NCBI GenBank assembly: GCA_902785065.1
Contig: CACZXH010000002.1
Location: 1-64,000, forward strand
Direction: 5' to 3'
Length of the DNA: 64,000 nt
Source of the DNA: an uncultured Bacteroidia bacterium
GTDB lineage: Bacteria; Bacteroidota; Bacteroidia; Bacteroidales; UBA932
Shown here: piece by piece, positions 25,867 to 34,409 of the stretch
Numbering within the stretch: the first letter of the stretch is position 1
How the letters are laid out: every line of letters begins with the position of its first letter
The notes under the pieces: generated by a model
The model's input: the letters and a program-made list of their open reading frames with translations, nothing else
Told to the model about the DNA's origin: nothing
Database searches by the model: none
Position numbers and translations under genes: made by a program

Positions 25867-28230
25867 TCAGATCGACAGCAGGATGTCGTTCAGCAGACCG
25901 CCGGCTGTCTGGCGTGTGCCGGCGCCGGCGCCCTGGATGAGCATCGGCGAAGGATAGTCGCCGGTCGTGATCAAGATGGCGTTGTCCGTACCCTTCAGGG
26001 CATAGAGCGGGCTGTCGGGTCCGACTTCCTGGAGGCCCACGGTCGCATGCCCTTCGGCATCGACGGAAGCAACATAGCGGAGCTTGAGGCCCTTGGCGGC
26101 GGCCGCGGCATAACGGTCGGCGATGTCGGCCGGGATAGGCTCGAGAGTCACCTGCGACTCCTCCAGCGGAATGCCCGTCTGGCGGCTGAGGATCAGGATC
26201 TTCCGGAGGACATCCTTGCCACTGAGGTCGATGTTCGGGTCCGGCTCGGTGTAGCCCTTGATGCGGGCGTCTTCGACCAGCTCGTCAAATCCGGTTCCCG
26301 TATAATTGTCCATCAGGTAGTTGAGCGTACCGGAAAGCACCGCGTCCATGCGGACCAGGGTGTCGCCGGACTGGACCACGCGGTCCAGCGTGACGAGCAC
26401 CGGCAGGGCGGCGCCGGCCGTGGTCTCGTAACGCAGGGAGACGCCCGCCTTGTGGGCCTGCTCCTGCAGCGCCTTGAACTGGGCGTACGTGCCCGAGAAC
26501 GGGATCTTGTTGCACGCGACCACGCTGTATCCGCTGCGGAACAGGGCAGGATACCGGAAGCCGATCTCCCCGTTCGCCGTGCAATCCACGAAGATGGAAT
26601 TCTCCAGCGACAGTTCCGCCACCGCATCGATATAACCCGCACCCGGTTTTCCGGCGTCCAGGCGTTCCTTCGCCTTCGTGAGGTCGATGCCTTCCGTGTC
26701 GATCACATACTTCCGGCTGTTCGCCAGACCGCACACGCGCAATTCCTTGCCGGAGCGCTTCGCGATGGAAGCCGCATTCTCGGAGAGCATTTCGACCAGC
26801 GCCTTTCCCACACGGCCATAACCCGCGATAAATAGATGGATGACCTTGTTGCTCCACTTGTCGAAGAACTCCCGGTGAATGGCCCGGATGGCCACCTCGG
26901 CCCGGACGGAAGGAACGATGACGGAGATGTTCCGTTCGGAGGATCCCTGCGCCGTGGCGCGGACCGGGACGCTGTGCGCCCCCAGGGCGGCCAGCATCCG
27001 GCCCGTGGCGCCGCTGTGTCCGAGGATATCGTCCCCGATCAGGCACACGAGCGAAAAGCCCGTCTCCACCTTGAGCGGATTCAGCCGGCCCAGCGAGATC
27101 TCGTAGGCGAAGCACGCATCGGCCGCCTCACGGGCGGCTTCGGCATCCTCTTCAGCGATGGCGATGCACATCGAATGGACTGACGAGGCCTGCGTGATGA
27201 GGATAATGTTGATTCCCTTCCGGCTCAGCGCATCGAACAGGCGCGACGAGAAGCCCGGAACGCCCACCATACCGCTCCCCTCCAGGGAAATGAGGGCGAT
27301 GTGGTCGGAATGGGCGATACCGATCATGCCGTCCCGCGCGCGCGGCGGGTTCCGCTCCACCAGCGTACCCGGTTCTTCCGGGTGGAAGGTATCTTTCACG
27401 ATAATCGGAATTCCCTCGTCCACAACGGGTTGAATGGTCGGTGGATAGATGACTTTAGCTCCGAAGTGGGACAGTTCCTGCGCCGCCCGGTAGGAAATAT
27501 TCGGGATGGGACGGGCCGTCGGGACAATCTTCGGATTGGCCGTCATGATGCCGGGAACATCGGTCCAGATCTCCACGCGGCGGGCATGAATGCCCACGGC
27601 CACGAGCGAGGCCGTAAAGTCGGAGCCGCCCCGGCCGAGCGTCGTCACGCGGCCGTTCCCGTCCGTAGCAATGAAGCCCGGGACCACGAACAGTTCCACG
27701 TGCGGGCTCGAATTGACGGTCCTGGCCACACGGGCGTAGGTCTCCGGTTCATCCACCTCTCCGTCTTTCACCTGGACGAAATCCCGGGCGTCCAGCCACT
27801 GGCAGGTGATGCCCAGCGACAGGAACTTATCCGTCAGGATGGCCGTGGAGAACAACTCTCCGAAACTCTCAATCGCGTCCAGGCTTGCCGGACTCAGTTC
27901 ACCCAGCAGATAGACCCCATATGTAATGCCCTCCAGGGACTCGAAGAGTTTGTCCACGGAAGCGGCCGTCCGCTCCCGGTACCCTTCCGGCAGCAGTTCG
28001 CCGATAATCTTGTAATGGCGTTTCCGGAGGTCTGATATGAGTTCCTTGTAGGATTCATCGCGGGCGGCTGCCCGCCGGCCGGTCTCGATCAGGGCGTCCG
28101 TACAGCCGCTCACGGCCGAGGAAACCACAATGGTGCGGTCTTCTTCAAGGGCCTTGCGGACAATGTCGACAACCTGAAGCATCGCTTCTGAAGAGGCCAC
28201 GGAAGTGCCTCCGAATTTCAGTACTTGCAT
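25867..28230 (-). CDS. thrA: Bifunctional aspartate kinase / homoserine dehydrogenase
   Basis: Catalyses the first and third steps from aspartate to homoserine. 787 residues. Kinase domain starts VLKFGGTSVAS, with TLGRGGSDFTASLVA, EIWTDVPGIMTANP and HFGAKVIYPPTIQP; two ACT domains follow (GFSSRLFDALSRKGINIILITQ, ~315-445); the dehydrogenase begins LFIAGYGRVGKALVEML (~460) with NKIPFSGTYAQF, YETTAGAALPV and GTLNYLMDNY. All catalytic motifs are intact, unlike the aspartokinase-like gene at 56465. In operon with metX and metY, so here it feeds methionine. Confidence 0.96.
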   Translation of the reverse strand: MQVLKFGGTSVASSEAMLQVVDIVRKALEEDRTIVVSSAVSGCTDALIETGRRAAARDESYKELISDLRKRHYKIIGELLPEGYRERTAASVDKLFESLEGITYGVYLLGELSPASLDAIESFGELFSTAILTDKFLSLGITCQWLDARDFVQVKDGEVDEPETYARVARTVNSSPHVELFVVPGFIATDGNGRVTTLGRGGSDFTASLVAVGIHARRVEIWTDVPGIMTANPKIVPTARPIPNISYRAAQELSHFGAKVIYPPTIQPVVDEGIPIIVKDTFHPEEPGTLVERNPPRARDGMIGIAHSDHIALISLEGSGMVGVPGFSSRLFDALSRKGINIILITQASSVHSMCIAIAEEDAEAAREAADACFAYEISLGRLNPLKVETGFSLVCLIGDDILGHSGATGRMLAALGAHSVPVRATAQGSSERNISVIVPSVRAEVAIRAIHREFFDKWSNKVIHLFIAGYGRVGKALVEMLSENAASIAKRSGKELRVCGLANSRKYVIDTEGIDLTKAKERLDAGKPGAGYIDAVAELSLENSIFVDCTANGEIGFRYPALFRSGYSVVACNKIPFSGTYAQFKALQEQAHKAGVSLRYETTAGAALPVLVTLDRVVQSGDTLVRMDAVLSGTLNYLMDNYTGTGFDELVEDARIKGYTEPDPNIDLSGKDVLRKILILSRQTGIPLEESQVTLEPIPADIADRYAAAAAKGLKLRYVASVDAEGHATVGLQEVGPDSPLYALKGTDNAILITTGDYPSPMLIQGAGAGTRQTAGGLLNDILLSI

Positions 28231-28240
28231 GTTCGTTCTA

Positions 28241-29245
28241 TTATTTCATGAGGATGGCCGTCAGCCGCGCGGTTTCCAGCAGGAAGCCGTCGTGGCCGAA
28301 ACGGGAGGAGATTTCAATATAGTCAGCCCCGGGAATCCAGCGGGCCCAGACGGATGATTCCTGCGGGGGGAAGAGGGCGTCCGTGTCGATGGAGACGACC
28401 GTCGTCCGCGCCTTGATCCGCGCAAGCGCTGCATCGACCCCGCCCCGGCCCCGGCCCACATTGTGGCTGTCCAAGGCATGGCACAAAGTGTAATAGGAAT
28501 AGGCGTCAAACCCGCGGCGGACCAGTTTCTCGCCCTGGTACCGCTCATAGGAAGCGGCCCGGCCGGCGAAGAGGGTGTCGGGATCGGCCTCGAACTGCGT
28601 GAGACCGTAACCTTCGAAGCAGCGGTAGGTAATGAGCGCCTGCGCACGGGCGCACTTGAGGCCGGCGGCGCCGCCCGACAGGTCCTGGGCCTCCCGGAAC
28701 GTCGGGTCCGCCTCCAGCGCCATCCGCTGCGCCTCCACCGTCGCCGACAGGTACGGTGACACGCGCGGCGCGGTCGCGATAAACAGGCAGCGCTTGAACA
28801 CCTCGGGCTCGGTCACCGCCCATTCAATGGCCTGGAAACCGCCGATGGAGCTGCCGATCAGGAGGTCCACCGTACTGATACCCAGTGCTTTGCGGACAAC
28901 GACAGAGGCCGTCACCATATCCCGGACCGTCACCTTCGGGAAATCCAGGAGCCAGGGTTTCCCCGTCGCCGGATTCTCGCGGGCCGGGCCCTCGGACCCA
29001 TAGGCGGATCCCAGCATGTTCACGCAGGCCACGAAACTTTTCTCCGTATCTATGGCCTTGCCCGGACCCACCATCTCAGGCCACCATTCTTCGGGATCGC
29101 TGTTCGCCGTGAGGGCGTGGCAGATCCAGATGACGGGTTTATGGCCGTCCCAGGCCTCCTGGGAGACATGGTACACGACATGGGCGCCGGAGAGGGTCCC
29201 CCCGGCTTCCAAGGTCAGGTCCGTGATGAGTTCTTTGCGGATCAT
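28241..29245 (-). CDS. metX: Homoserine O-acetyltransferase
   Basis: Activates homoserine for methionine synthesis by acetyl transfer from acetyl-CoA. Alpha/beta-hydrolase fold: ICHALTANSDPEEWW (oxyanion region), NMLGSAYGSEGP, LLIGSSIGGFQAIEWA with the catalytic serine (~133), and C-terminal SIDTDALFPP (Asp) and SRFGHDGFLLE (His). 334 residues. Acetyl specificity is inferred from family and from the adjoining O-acetylhomoserine sulfhydrylase. Overlaps metY by 4 bp and precedes thrA by 10 bp. Confidence 0.94.
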   Translation of the reverse strand: MIRKELITDLTLEAGGTLSGAHVVYHVSQEAWDGHKPVIWICHALTANSDPEEWWPEMVGPGKAIDTEKSFVACVNMLGSAYGSEGPARENPATGKPWLLDFPKVTVRDMVTASVVVRKALGISTVDLLIGSSIGGFQAIEWAVTEPEVFKRCLFIATAPRVSPYLSATVEAQRMALEADPTFREAQDLSGGAAGLKCARAQALITYRCFEGYGLTQFEADPDTLFAGRAASYERYQGEKLVRRGFDAYSYYTLCHALDSHNVGRGRGGVDAALARIKARTTVVSIDTDALFPPQESSVWARWIPGADYIEISSRFGHDGFLLETARLTAILMK

Positions 29246-30522
29246 TGGGCGGCGGCTTCAAGGGCTTGGGTGAGGTCCGCGATGATGTCGTCCGGATCTT
29301 CCAGGCCGATCGATACGCGCATCAGGCCGGGGTCGATGCCGGCGGCGCGGAGCTGCTCGTCCGACAGCTGCCGGTGCGTATGCGAGGCCGGGTGCAGGAT
29401 GCAGGAATAGCAGTCCGCCACGTGCGTCTCGATGGTAATGAGTTTCAGGGCATCCATGAAGCGGTTGTCGAAGGCGCGGCCGCCTTTGAGGCCGATGCAC
29501 ATGACACCGCAGGAGCCTTCCGGCAGGTATTTGAGCTGCTTCCCGTGTTCGGGATCGTCCGGCAAGTCAGGATAGCGGACCCAGGCGACGGCCGGGTGGT
29601 TCTTCAGGAAAGTGGCCACTTTCAACGCGCTTTCGGTCACGCGGCGGATCCTGAGGTGCAGCGTCTGCAGGCCCAGGTTCAGGTAGAAGGCGTTCTGCGG
29701 GCTCTGCATCGAGCCGAGGTCCCGCATCAGGTGCGTCGTGGCCTTGGTGATATAGGCTGCGCGGCCGAACTTCTTCGTGTAGGTAAGTCCATGGTAGGAA
29801 GCATCCGGCGTCGTCAGGCCCGGGAAATTGTCCGCATGGGCCTCCCAGTCGAAGTTGCCGCTGTCCACCAGGCAGCCGCCGACGGTTGTGCCGTGGCCGT
29901 CGATGTACTTGGTCGTGGAATGCGTGACGATGTCCGCGCCCCACTCGAAAGGACGGCAATGGACAGGTGTCGCAAAGGTATTGTCGATGACGAGCGGAAC
30001 GCCGTGTGCATGGGCGATCTTTGCAAAACGCTCGATATCGAGCACTTCCACGCCCGGGTTGGAAAGCGTTTCGCCGAAGAGGAGTTTCGTCTCCGGACGG
30101 AAACAGGCATTCACTTCCTCATCCGTGGCCTTGTGGTCCACGAAAGTGACATCAATGCCCATCTGCTTCAGGGACACGCCCAGCAGGTTGAAGGTGCCGC
30201 CGTAAATGTTGTTCAGGCTCACGATGTGATCCCCCGCCTGACAGATGTTCAGGCAGGCGAAGAGGTTCGCCGCCTGGCCGGAGGAGGTCAGGATGGCGCC
30301 CACGCCGCCTTCCAGGGCGTTGATGCGGGCCGCGACCATGTCGCACGTCGGGTTCGCCAGCCGCGTATAGAAATAGCCCGCGTCTTCCAGGTCGAAGAGG
30401 CGGCCCATCTGGTCGGAGGTTTCATATTTGAAAGTCGTGCTCTGCACGATAGGCATCTGCCTAGGTTCGCCGCGTCCGGGGGTGTAGCCCGCATGGACGC
30501 ACAGGGTGTCGATCTTGCTCAT
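29242..30522 (-). CDS. metY: O-acetylhomoserine sulfhydrylase
   Basis: PLP enzyme that converts O-acetylhomoserine and sulfide to homocysteine. About 426 residues, the usual MetY length and longer than cystathionine gamma-synthase. Visible: TLCVHAGYTPGRGEPRQMPI, YTRLANPT, LTSSGQAANLFACLNI, PGVEVLDIE, VIDNTFATPV and THSTTKYIDGHGTTVGG with the PLP lysine. The start is taken at 30522, after an AAAGGA ribosome binding site, rather than eight codons upstream. First gene of a metY-metX-thrA unit. Confidence 0.92.
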   Translation of the reverse strand: MSKIDTLCVHAGYTPGRGEPRQMPIVQSTTFKYETSDQMGRLFDLEDAGYFYTRLANPTCDMVAARINALEGGVGAILTSSGQAANLFACLNICQAGDHIVSLNNIYGGTFNLLGVSLKQMGIDVTFVDHKATDEEVNACFRPETKLLFGETLSNPGVEVLDIERFAKIAHAHGVPLVIDNTFATPVHCRPFEWGADIVTHSTTKYIDGHGTTVGGCLVDSGNFDWEAHADNFPGLTTPDASYHGLTYTKKFGRAAYITKATTHLMRDLGSMQSPQNAFYLNLGLQTLHLRIRRVTESALKVATFLKNHPAVAWVRYPDLPDDPEHGKQLKYLPEGSCGVMCIGLKGGRAFDNRFMDALKLITIETHVADCYSCILHPASHTHRQLSDEQLRAAGIDPGLMRVSIGLEDPDDIIADLTQALEAAAQ

Positions 30523-30543
30523 GGTCAATCCTTTGTTTCCTGA

Positions 30544-30575
30544 CAAAGATAAGGTCTTTGGACTTTTCTTCCAAA
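30544..30575 (-). promoter_or_regulatory. Promoter of the metY-metX-thrA operon
   Basis: TTTG (30575-30572), 20-bp spacer, TATCTTTG (30551-30544) on the minus strand, 21 bp before the metY ATG. Confidence 0.75.
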
Positions 30576-30602
30576 GTTCTTAAATAATTTGGAAAATATT
30601 TC

Positions 30603-30610
30603 TATTTTTG
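30603..30610 (+). promoter_or_regulatory. -7 box of the lrp promoter
   Basis: TATTTTTG, leaving a leader of about 65 nt before the lrp ATG. A TTTG occurs upstream but at the wrong spacing. Confidence 0.45.
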
Positions 30611-30680
30611 CAGAAAAATGGGCGCAATAAAGAAAAAGTACCTAATTAAACCAACATGATATAGAATAATATTCTACGAT

Positions 30681-31093
30681 ATGAACGATTTCGTCCTTGA
30701 CTCTACCGACCTGGATATCCTGCGCTGCCTCCAGGAAAACGCCCGCTTGACCACCAAGGAGCTGGCCGCCCGCGTGAACCTCTCCACCACCCCCGTCTTC
30801 GAACGGCTCAAACGCCTGGAACGTAGTGGCTTCATCAAGAAGTACGTCGCCGTGCTCGACGCGGAGAAACTGAACCTGGGCTTCGTCGTCTTCTGCTCCG
30901 TCAAGCTGAAACAGATGAGCCGCGAAGTCGCCCGCACCTTCGTCTCCATCATCCGCGACATATCCACGCCCCCGACATGAAATACTACAACGAATTCATT
31001 ATCAACGTCCTGGGCACCATTGATTCCATCGGTTCCATCCTCTCGTCCTTCGTCATGAAGGAAATCAAAAACACCCACGCGCTGTCGCTGTAG
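30681..31093 (+). pseudogene. Lrp/AsnC-family regulator, frameshifted
   Basis: Leucine-responsive-type regulators bind DNA through an N-terminal HTH and amino acids through a C-terminal RAM/ACT domain. Frame A reads LDILRCLQENARLTTKELAARVNLSTTPVFERLKRLE (HTH) and VAVLDAEKLNLGFVVFCSVKL, then runs out of frame at ~30960 and stops at 30980. Frame B resumes with HAPDMKYYNEFIINVLGTIDSIGSI and VMKEI and ends at 31093. The family has about 18 residues between IIRDI and HAPD (the PEVTECYN region) that are absent, so about 55 nt are missing. The lost segment is the first part of the ligand-binding core. It diverges from metY. Confidence 0.88.
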
Positions 31094-31103
31094 CGCGTGG
31101 GTG
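31067..31103 (-). terminator. Terminator of the 32526 operon, overlapping the end of lrp
   Basis: A perfect 12-bp stem CACCCACGCGCT / AGCGCGTGGGTG with an 8-nt loop; on the minus strand it is followed by TTTTTG. It also contains the last codons and stop of the convergent lrp pseudogene. Confidence 0.82.
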
Positions 31104-31131
31104 CTGACCTTATCAAATAGAAGCGGGTTCG

Positions 31132-32526
31132 CTATTTCGTCGAAAGGTACTCGTGAATGGCAGCCGCGGCCTTACGGCCGGCGCCCATTGCGAGGATGAC
31201 GGTGGCGGCGCCGGTGACGGCATCGCCGCCGGCGAAGATGCCGGGACGCGTCGTCGCCCCATGCTCATCTGCGACGAGACAGCCGCGGCGGTTCGTCTCC
31301 AGGCCGCCGGTCGTCTGGGCAATCAGCGGATTCGGGGACGTACCGAGGGCCATAATGACGGTATCGCAGGGAATCTCGAACTCGGAACCCTCGATCGGAA
31401 TCGGCGAACGACGGCCGCTGGCGTCGGGCTCGCCGAGTTCCATGCGGATGCACTTGATGGCCCGGACCCAGCCTTTCTCGTCCGCAAGGACCTCGACGGG
31501 GTTCGTAAGCATCTTGAACTCAACGCCTTCCTCATGCGCGTGATGGACCTCCTCCTTACGGGCAGGGAGCTCCACCTCGGTACGGCGGTAGACAATGGTG
31601 GTCTCGGCGCCGAGGCGCAGCGCGGTACGCGCAGCATCCATGGCGACGTTGCCGCCGCCGACCACGACGCACTGTTTGCCGGCGTGGATCGGGGTGAGAT
31701 AGTCCGGACGGAAAGCCTTCATCAGGTTGTTGCGGGTCAGGAACTCGTTGGCGGAGAAGACACCGTTGGCGTTCTCGCCCGGGATGCCCATGAAACGGGG
31801 AAGACCGGCGCCGGAGCCGACGAACACGGCCTCGAAGCCTTCCTTGTCCATTAGGGAATCGATGGTAACGGTCCGGCCGATGATTACGTCCAGTTCGATC
31901 TTGACGCCGAGGGCCTTGACGGCCTCGATCTCAGCGGCGACGACCTTGTCCTTCGGAAGGCGGAACTCGGGAATGCCGTACTCGAGCACGCCGCCCGGAC
32001 GGTGCAGCGCCTCGAAGATAGTCACGTCATAACCGAGCTTTGCAAGGTCCGCGGCGCAGGCCAGGCCCGAAGGACCGGAGCCGATGATCGCCACTTTCTT
32101 GCCGTTGGAGGGAGCAATGGCGGCGGCAGGGGCCTGGCCCTGCTCGCGCGTCCAGTCGGCCACGAAACGCTCGAGCTTGCCGATCGCAACGCTCTCGCCC
32201 TTGATGCCCAGGATGCAGCTGCCTTCGCACTGGGTTTCCTGCGGGCACACGCGGCCGCAAATGGCCGGAAGTGAGCTGTCCTCGGCGATGACCGCCGCGG
32301 CGCCGGCGAAATCGCCGTCCTTGACCTTCGCGATGAATTCGGGAATCTGGATGCCTACGGGGCAGGCGCCCACGCAGCGGGGGTTCTTGCAATGCAGGCA
32401 GCGGGTGGCCTCAAGCATCGCCTCATCGACATTGTATCCGTAGCAGACCTCTTCGAAATTGGTCGCCCTCACTTTCGGGTCCTGTTCCCGGACGGGAACT
32501 CTTCCAATCTTGTTTGCCATAGCCAT
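31132..32526 (-). CDS. NADPH-dependent glutamate synthase-like oxidoreductase (GltA / NfnL type)
   Basis: 464 residues. N-terminal Fe-S domain with ATRCLHCKNPRCVGACPVGIQIPEF and CGRVCPQETQCEGSC (residues ~38-105), then two dinucleotide-binding domains: KKVAIIGSGPSGLACAADLAKLGYDVTIFE (FAD, ~147) and KQCVVVGGGNVAMDAARTALRLG (NADPH, ~285), with GIFAGGDAVTGAATVILAMGAG at the end. Together with the overlapping ferredoxin-reductase-like gene it matches the NfnAB electron-bifurcating transhydrogenase (NADH, NADPH and ferredoxin) as well as archaeal-type GltA. I favour Nfn because of the partner. Confidence 0.88.
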   Translation of the reverse strand: MAMANKIGRVPVREQDPKVRATNFEEVCYGYNVDEAMLEATRCLHCKNPRCVGACPVGIQIPEFIAKVKDGDFAGAAAVIAEDSSLPAICGRVCPQETQCEGSCILGIKGESVAIGKLERFVADWTREQGQAPAAAIAPSNGKKVAIIGSGPSGLACAADLAKLGYDVTIFEALHRPGGVLEYGIPEFRLPKDKVVAAEIEAVKALGVKIELDVIIGRTVTIDSLMDKEGFEAVFVGSGAGLPRFMGIPGENANGVFSANEFLTRNNLMKAFRPDYLTPIHAGKQCVVVGGGNVAMDAARTALRLGAETTIVYRRTEVELPARKEEVHHAHEEGVEFKMLTNPVEVLADEKGWVRAIKCIRMELGEPDASGRRSPIPIEGSEFEIPCDTVIMALGTSPNPLIAQTTGGLETNRRGCLVADEHGATTRPGIFAGGDAVTGAATVILAMGAGRKAAAAIHEYLSTK

Positions 32527-33383
32527 TAACCTCTACCGATTTTACATACGTGATTCTCGCGGGCCTCCGTCTCTTCCGTGCGGTACTGTCCCTGCCGGCG
32601 CATCGCTTCATCGAAGTCGACGTCGTAGCCGTTGAATTCGGGACCTTCCACACAGGCGAAGCGGGTCTTGCCGGCCACGGTGACGCGGCAGGCGCCGCAC
32701 ATGCCGGTGCCGTCCACCATCAGGGTGTTCAGGCTCACGACGATGGGCAGACCGAGTTTCTTCGCAGTCAGCGTGGTGAACTTCATCATAATCATGGGGC
32801 CGATGGCGACGGCCTGGGTGTACTGGTTGCCGTCGTTCACAAGCTTCTCCAGAAGCGCGGTGACCATGCCATGGAAGCCCTCGGAGCCGTCATCGGTGCA
32901 GAGGTGGAGATGGTCGCAGACAGCGGCCATTTCTTCCTTGTAAATCAGCAGGGAGGCGGTCTTGGCGCCGATGATCACATCGACCTTGGCGCCGTGCGCG
33001 TGCAGCCATTTGGCCTGCGGATAGACCGGGGCGGTACCGACACCGCCTGCGATGAAGATGAAATGGCTCGCCGCGAGTTGCTCAGGGCTCATCTCGATGA
33101 ACTCGGACGGATTTCCGAGCGGGCCGACCACGTCGGCGAAGGACTCCCCTTCCTCGAAGGCCACGATGTCCTGCGTCGAGGCGCCGATGGGCTGGGTGAC
33201 GATGGTGACAGTGCCTTTCTCAACATCGAAATCACTGATGGTCAGCGGAATGCGCTCTCCTTTCTCGTCAGCCCTGACAATCAGGAACTGGCCGGGCTTG
33301 GCGGCGGCCGCCAGCCTCGGTGCTTCCACGACCATCCGGCAGATGTTCGGGGTCAGCATTTCCTTCTGGATAATCTTGTACAT
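32526..33383 (-). CDS. Ferredoxin-NADP reductase-like subunit (NfnS / sulfide dehydrogenase beta type)
   Basis: 285 residues. FAD-binding barrel at the N-terminus (PGQFLIVRADEKGERIPLTISDF), NAD-binding domain from HFIFIAGGVGTAPVYPQAKWL (~105), and a C-terminal [2Fe-2S] site MVDGTGMCGACRVTVAGKTRFACVEGPEFNGYDVDF. This is the small subunit of NfnAB/SudAB-type complexes and also resembles PyrK. Stop and start codons of the two genes overlap (TAATG), indicating a fixed subunit ratio. Confidence 0.88.
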   Translation of the reverse strand: MYKIIQKEMLTPNICRMVVEAPRLAAAAKPGQFLIVRADEKGERIPLTISDFDVEKGTVTIVTQPIGASTQDIVAFEEGESFADVVGPLGNPSEFIEMSPEQLAASHFIFIAGGVGTAPVYPQAKWLHAHGAKVDVIIGAKTASLLIYKEEMAAVCDHLHLCTDDGSEGFHGMVTALLEKLVNDGNQYTQAVAIGPMIMMKFTTLTAKKLGLPIVVSLNTLMVDGTGMCGACRVTVAGKTRFACVEGPEFNGYDVDFDEAMRRQGQYRTEETEARENHVCKIGRG

Positions 33384-33412
33384 TTGTTTCTAACAGTCGG
33401 TTTAAATTGGCC

Positions 33413-33441
33413 CAAAGTTAGGAAAAATATTCTTATATTTG
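33413..33441. promoter_or_regulatory. Divergent -7 boxes for the Nfn-like operon and the que-glp operon
   Basis: Minus strand TAACTTTG (33420-33413), plus strand TATATTTG (33434-33441), only 13 bp apart. The -33 regions must overlap the opposite promoter, so simultaneous use of both is unlikely. Confidence 0.65.
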
Positions 33442-33458
33442 AAAAATATAAACAAGGA

Positions 33459-34100
33459 ATGAAAGCAATCCTCATCTATTCCGGCGGGCTGGACAGCACG
33501 ACGCTCCTGTACGAGTACAAGGACAGCATCGCGCTGGCCGTCACCTTCGACTACGGTTCCAAGCACAACGCCCGGGAAATAGCATACGCAGTGGAAAACT
33601 GCCGTCGCCTCGGTATCCCGCACCGGGTGATTCCACTCGAATTCATCGGCAAGTACTTCCGCAGCGACCTCCTCCTCTCCGGCGGCGACATCCCCGAAGG
33701 AAGCTATGCCGACGACAACATGAAATCCACCGTCGTCCCCTTCCGCAACGGCATCATGCTCGCCGTGGCCGTGGGCCTGGCGGAAAGCAATGACCTCGAT
33801 ACCGTCCTCCTGGCGAACCACGGCGGCGACCACGCCATCTATCCGGACTGCCGTCCGGAATTCGTGGACGCCTTCGACCGGGCGGCCGAAGCGGGCACCT
33901 ACAACGGCGTCCGCATCGTCTCCCCCTACTGCACCATCACCAAGCGCGACATCGCCCTCCGCGGTCAGGCGCTTGGGATTGACTATTCCCTTACCTATTC
34001 CTGCTACAAGGGCGGCGAGAAGCATTGCGGCCGCTGCGGGACCTGCACCGAACGGAAAGAAGCCCTTGAAGGCTTCGACCCCACCGAATACGAAGCATAA
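33459..34100 (+). CDS. queC: 7-cyano-7-deazaguanine synthase QueC
   Basis: Converts 7-carboxy-7-deazaguanine to preQ0 with ATP and ammonia, on the queuosine path. 213 residues. PP-loop motif LIYSGGLDSTTLLYEY at the N-terminus, VPFRNGIMLAVAVGLAE, HGGDHAIYPDCRPEFV, and the zinc site SCYKGGEKHCGRCGTCTERKEA near the C-terminus. The start follows an AAGGA ribosome binding site; longer upstream readings of the frame are antisense to the Nfn-like gene. First gene of the que-glp operon. Confidence 0.97.
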   Translation: MKAILIYSGGLDSTTLLYEYKDSIALAVTFDYGSKHNAREIAYAVENCRRLGIPHRVIPLEFIGKYFRSDLLLSGGDIPEGSYADDNMKSTVVPFRNGIMLAVAVGLAESNDLDTVLLANHGGDHAIYPDCRPEFVDAFDRAAEAGTYNGVRIVSPYCTITKRDIALRGQALGIDYSLTYSCYKGGEKHCGRCGTCTERKEALEGFDPTEYEA

Positions 34101-34106
34101 ACGCCT

Positions 34107-34409
34107 ATGTACTACGTCTGTAAAAGACTTGAAATCTCGGCTGCGCACAGCCTGATGCTCTCCTATGAGAGCAAGTGCGAGGACCTGCACGGCCACAACT
34201 GGATCGTCAAGATCTACTGCAAGTCCGAAACCCTCAACCAGGACGGCATGGTCACGGACTTCACCGACCACAAGTTCCTGAACGAAGTCCTGCCGATGAA
34301 CCCGACGGCCGAGAACATCGCCCGCTGGATCTGCGACCGCACCCCCAACGCCTACAAGGTCGAAGTCTGGGAGTCCGAAATGAACATGGCCGCATACGAA
34401 AGGGACTAG
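34107..34409 (+). CDS. queD: 6-carboxy-5,6,7,8-tetrahydropterin synthase QueD, with internal deletion
   Basis: Makes 6-carboxytetrahydropterin from dihydroneopterin triphosphate. 100 residues against ~110-115 in relatives. Zinc histidines (SAAHSL, LHGHNW), the catalytic cysteine in ESKCEDLHGH and the DHKFLNEVLPMNPTAENIARWI motif are present. Between VTDFT and DHKFLNE the family has about ten more residues (a helix of the HIKxxIxxxL type) that are missing here in frame. The enzyme may still fold, but the deletion is unusual. Confidence 0.88.
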   Translation: MYYVCKRLEISAAHSLMLSYESKCEDLHGHNWIVKIYCKSETLNQDGMVTDFTDHKFLNEVLPMNPTAENIARWICDRTPNAYKVEVWESEMNMAAYERD

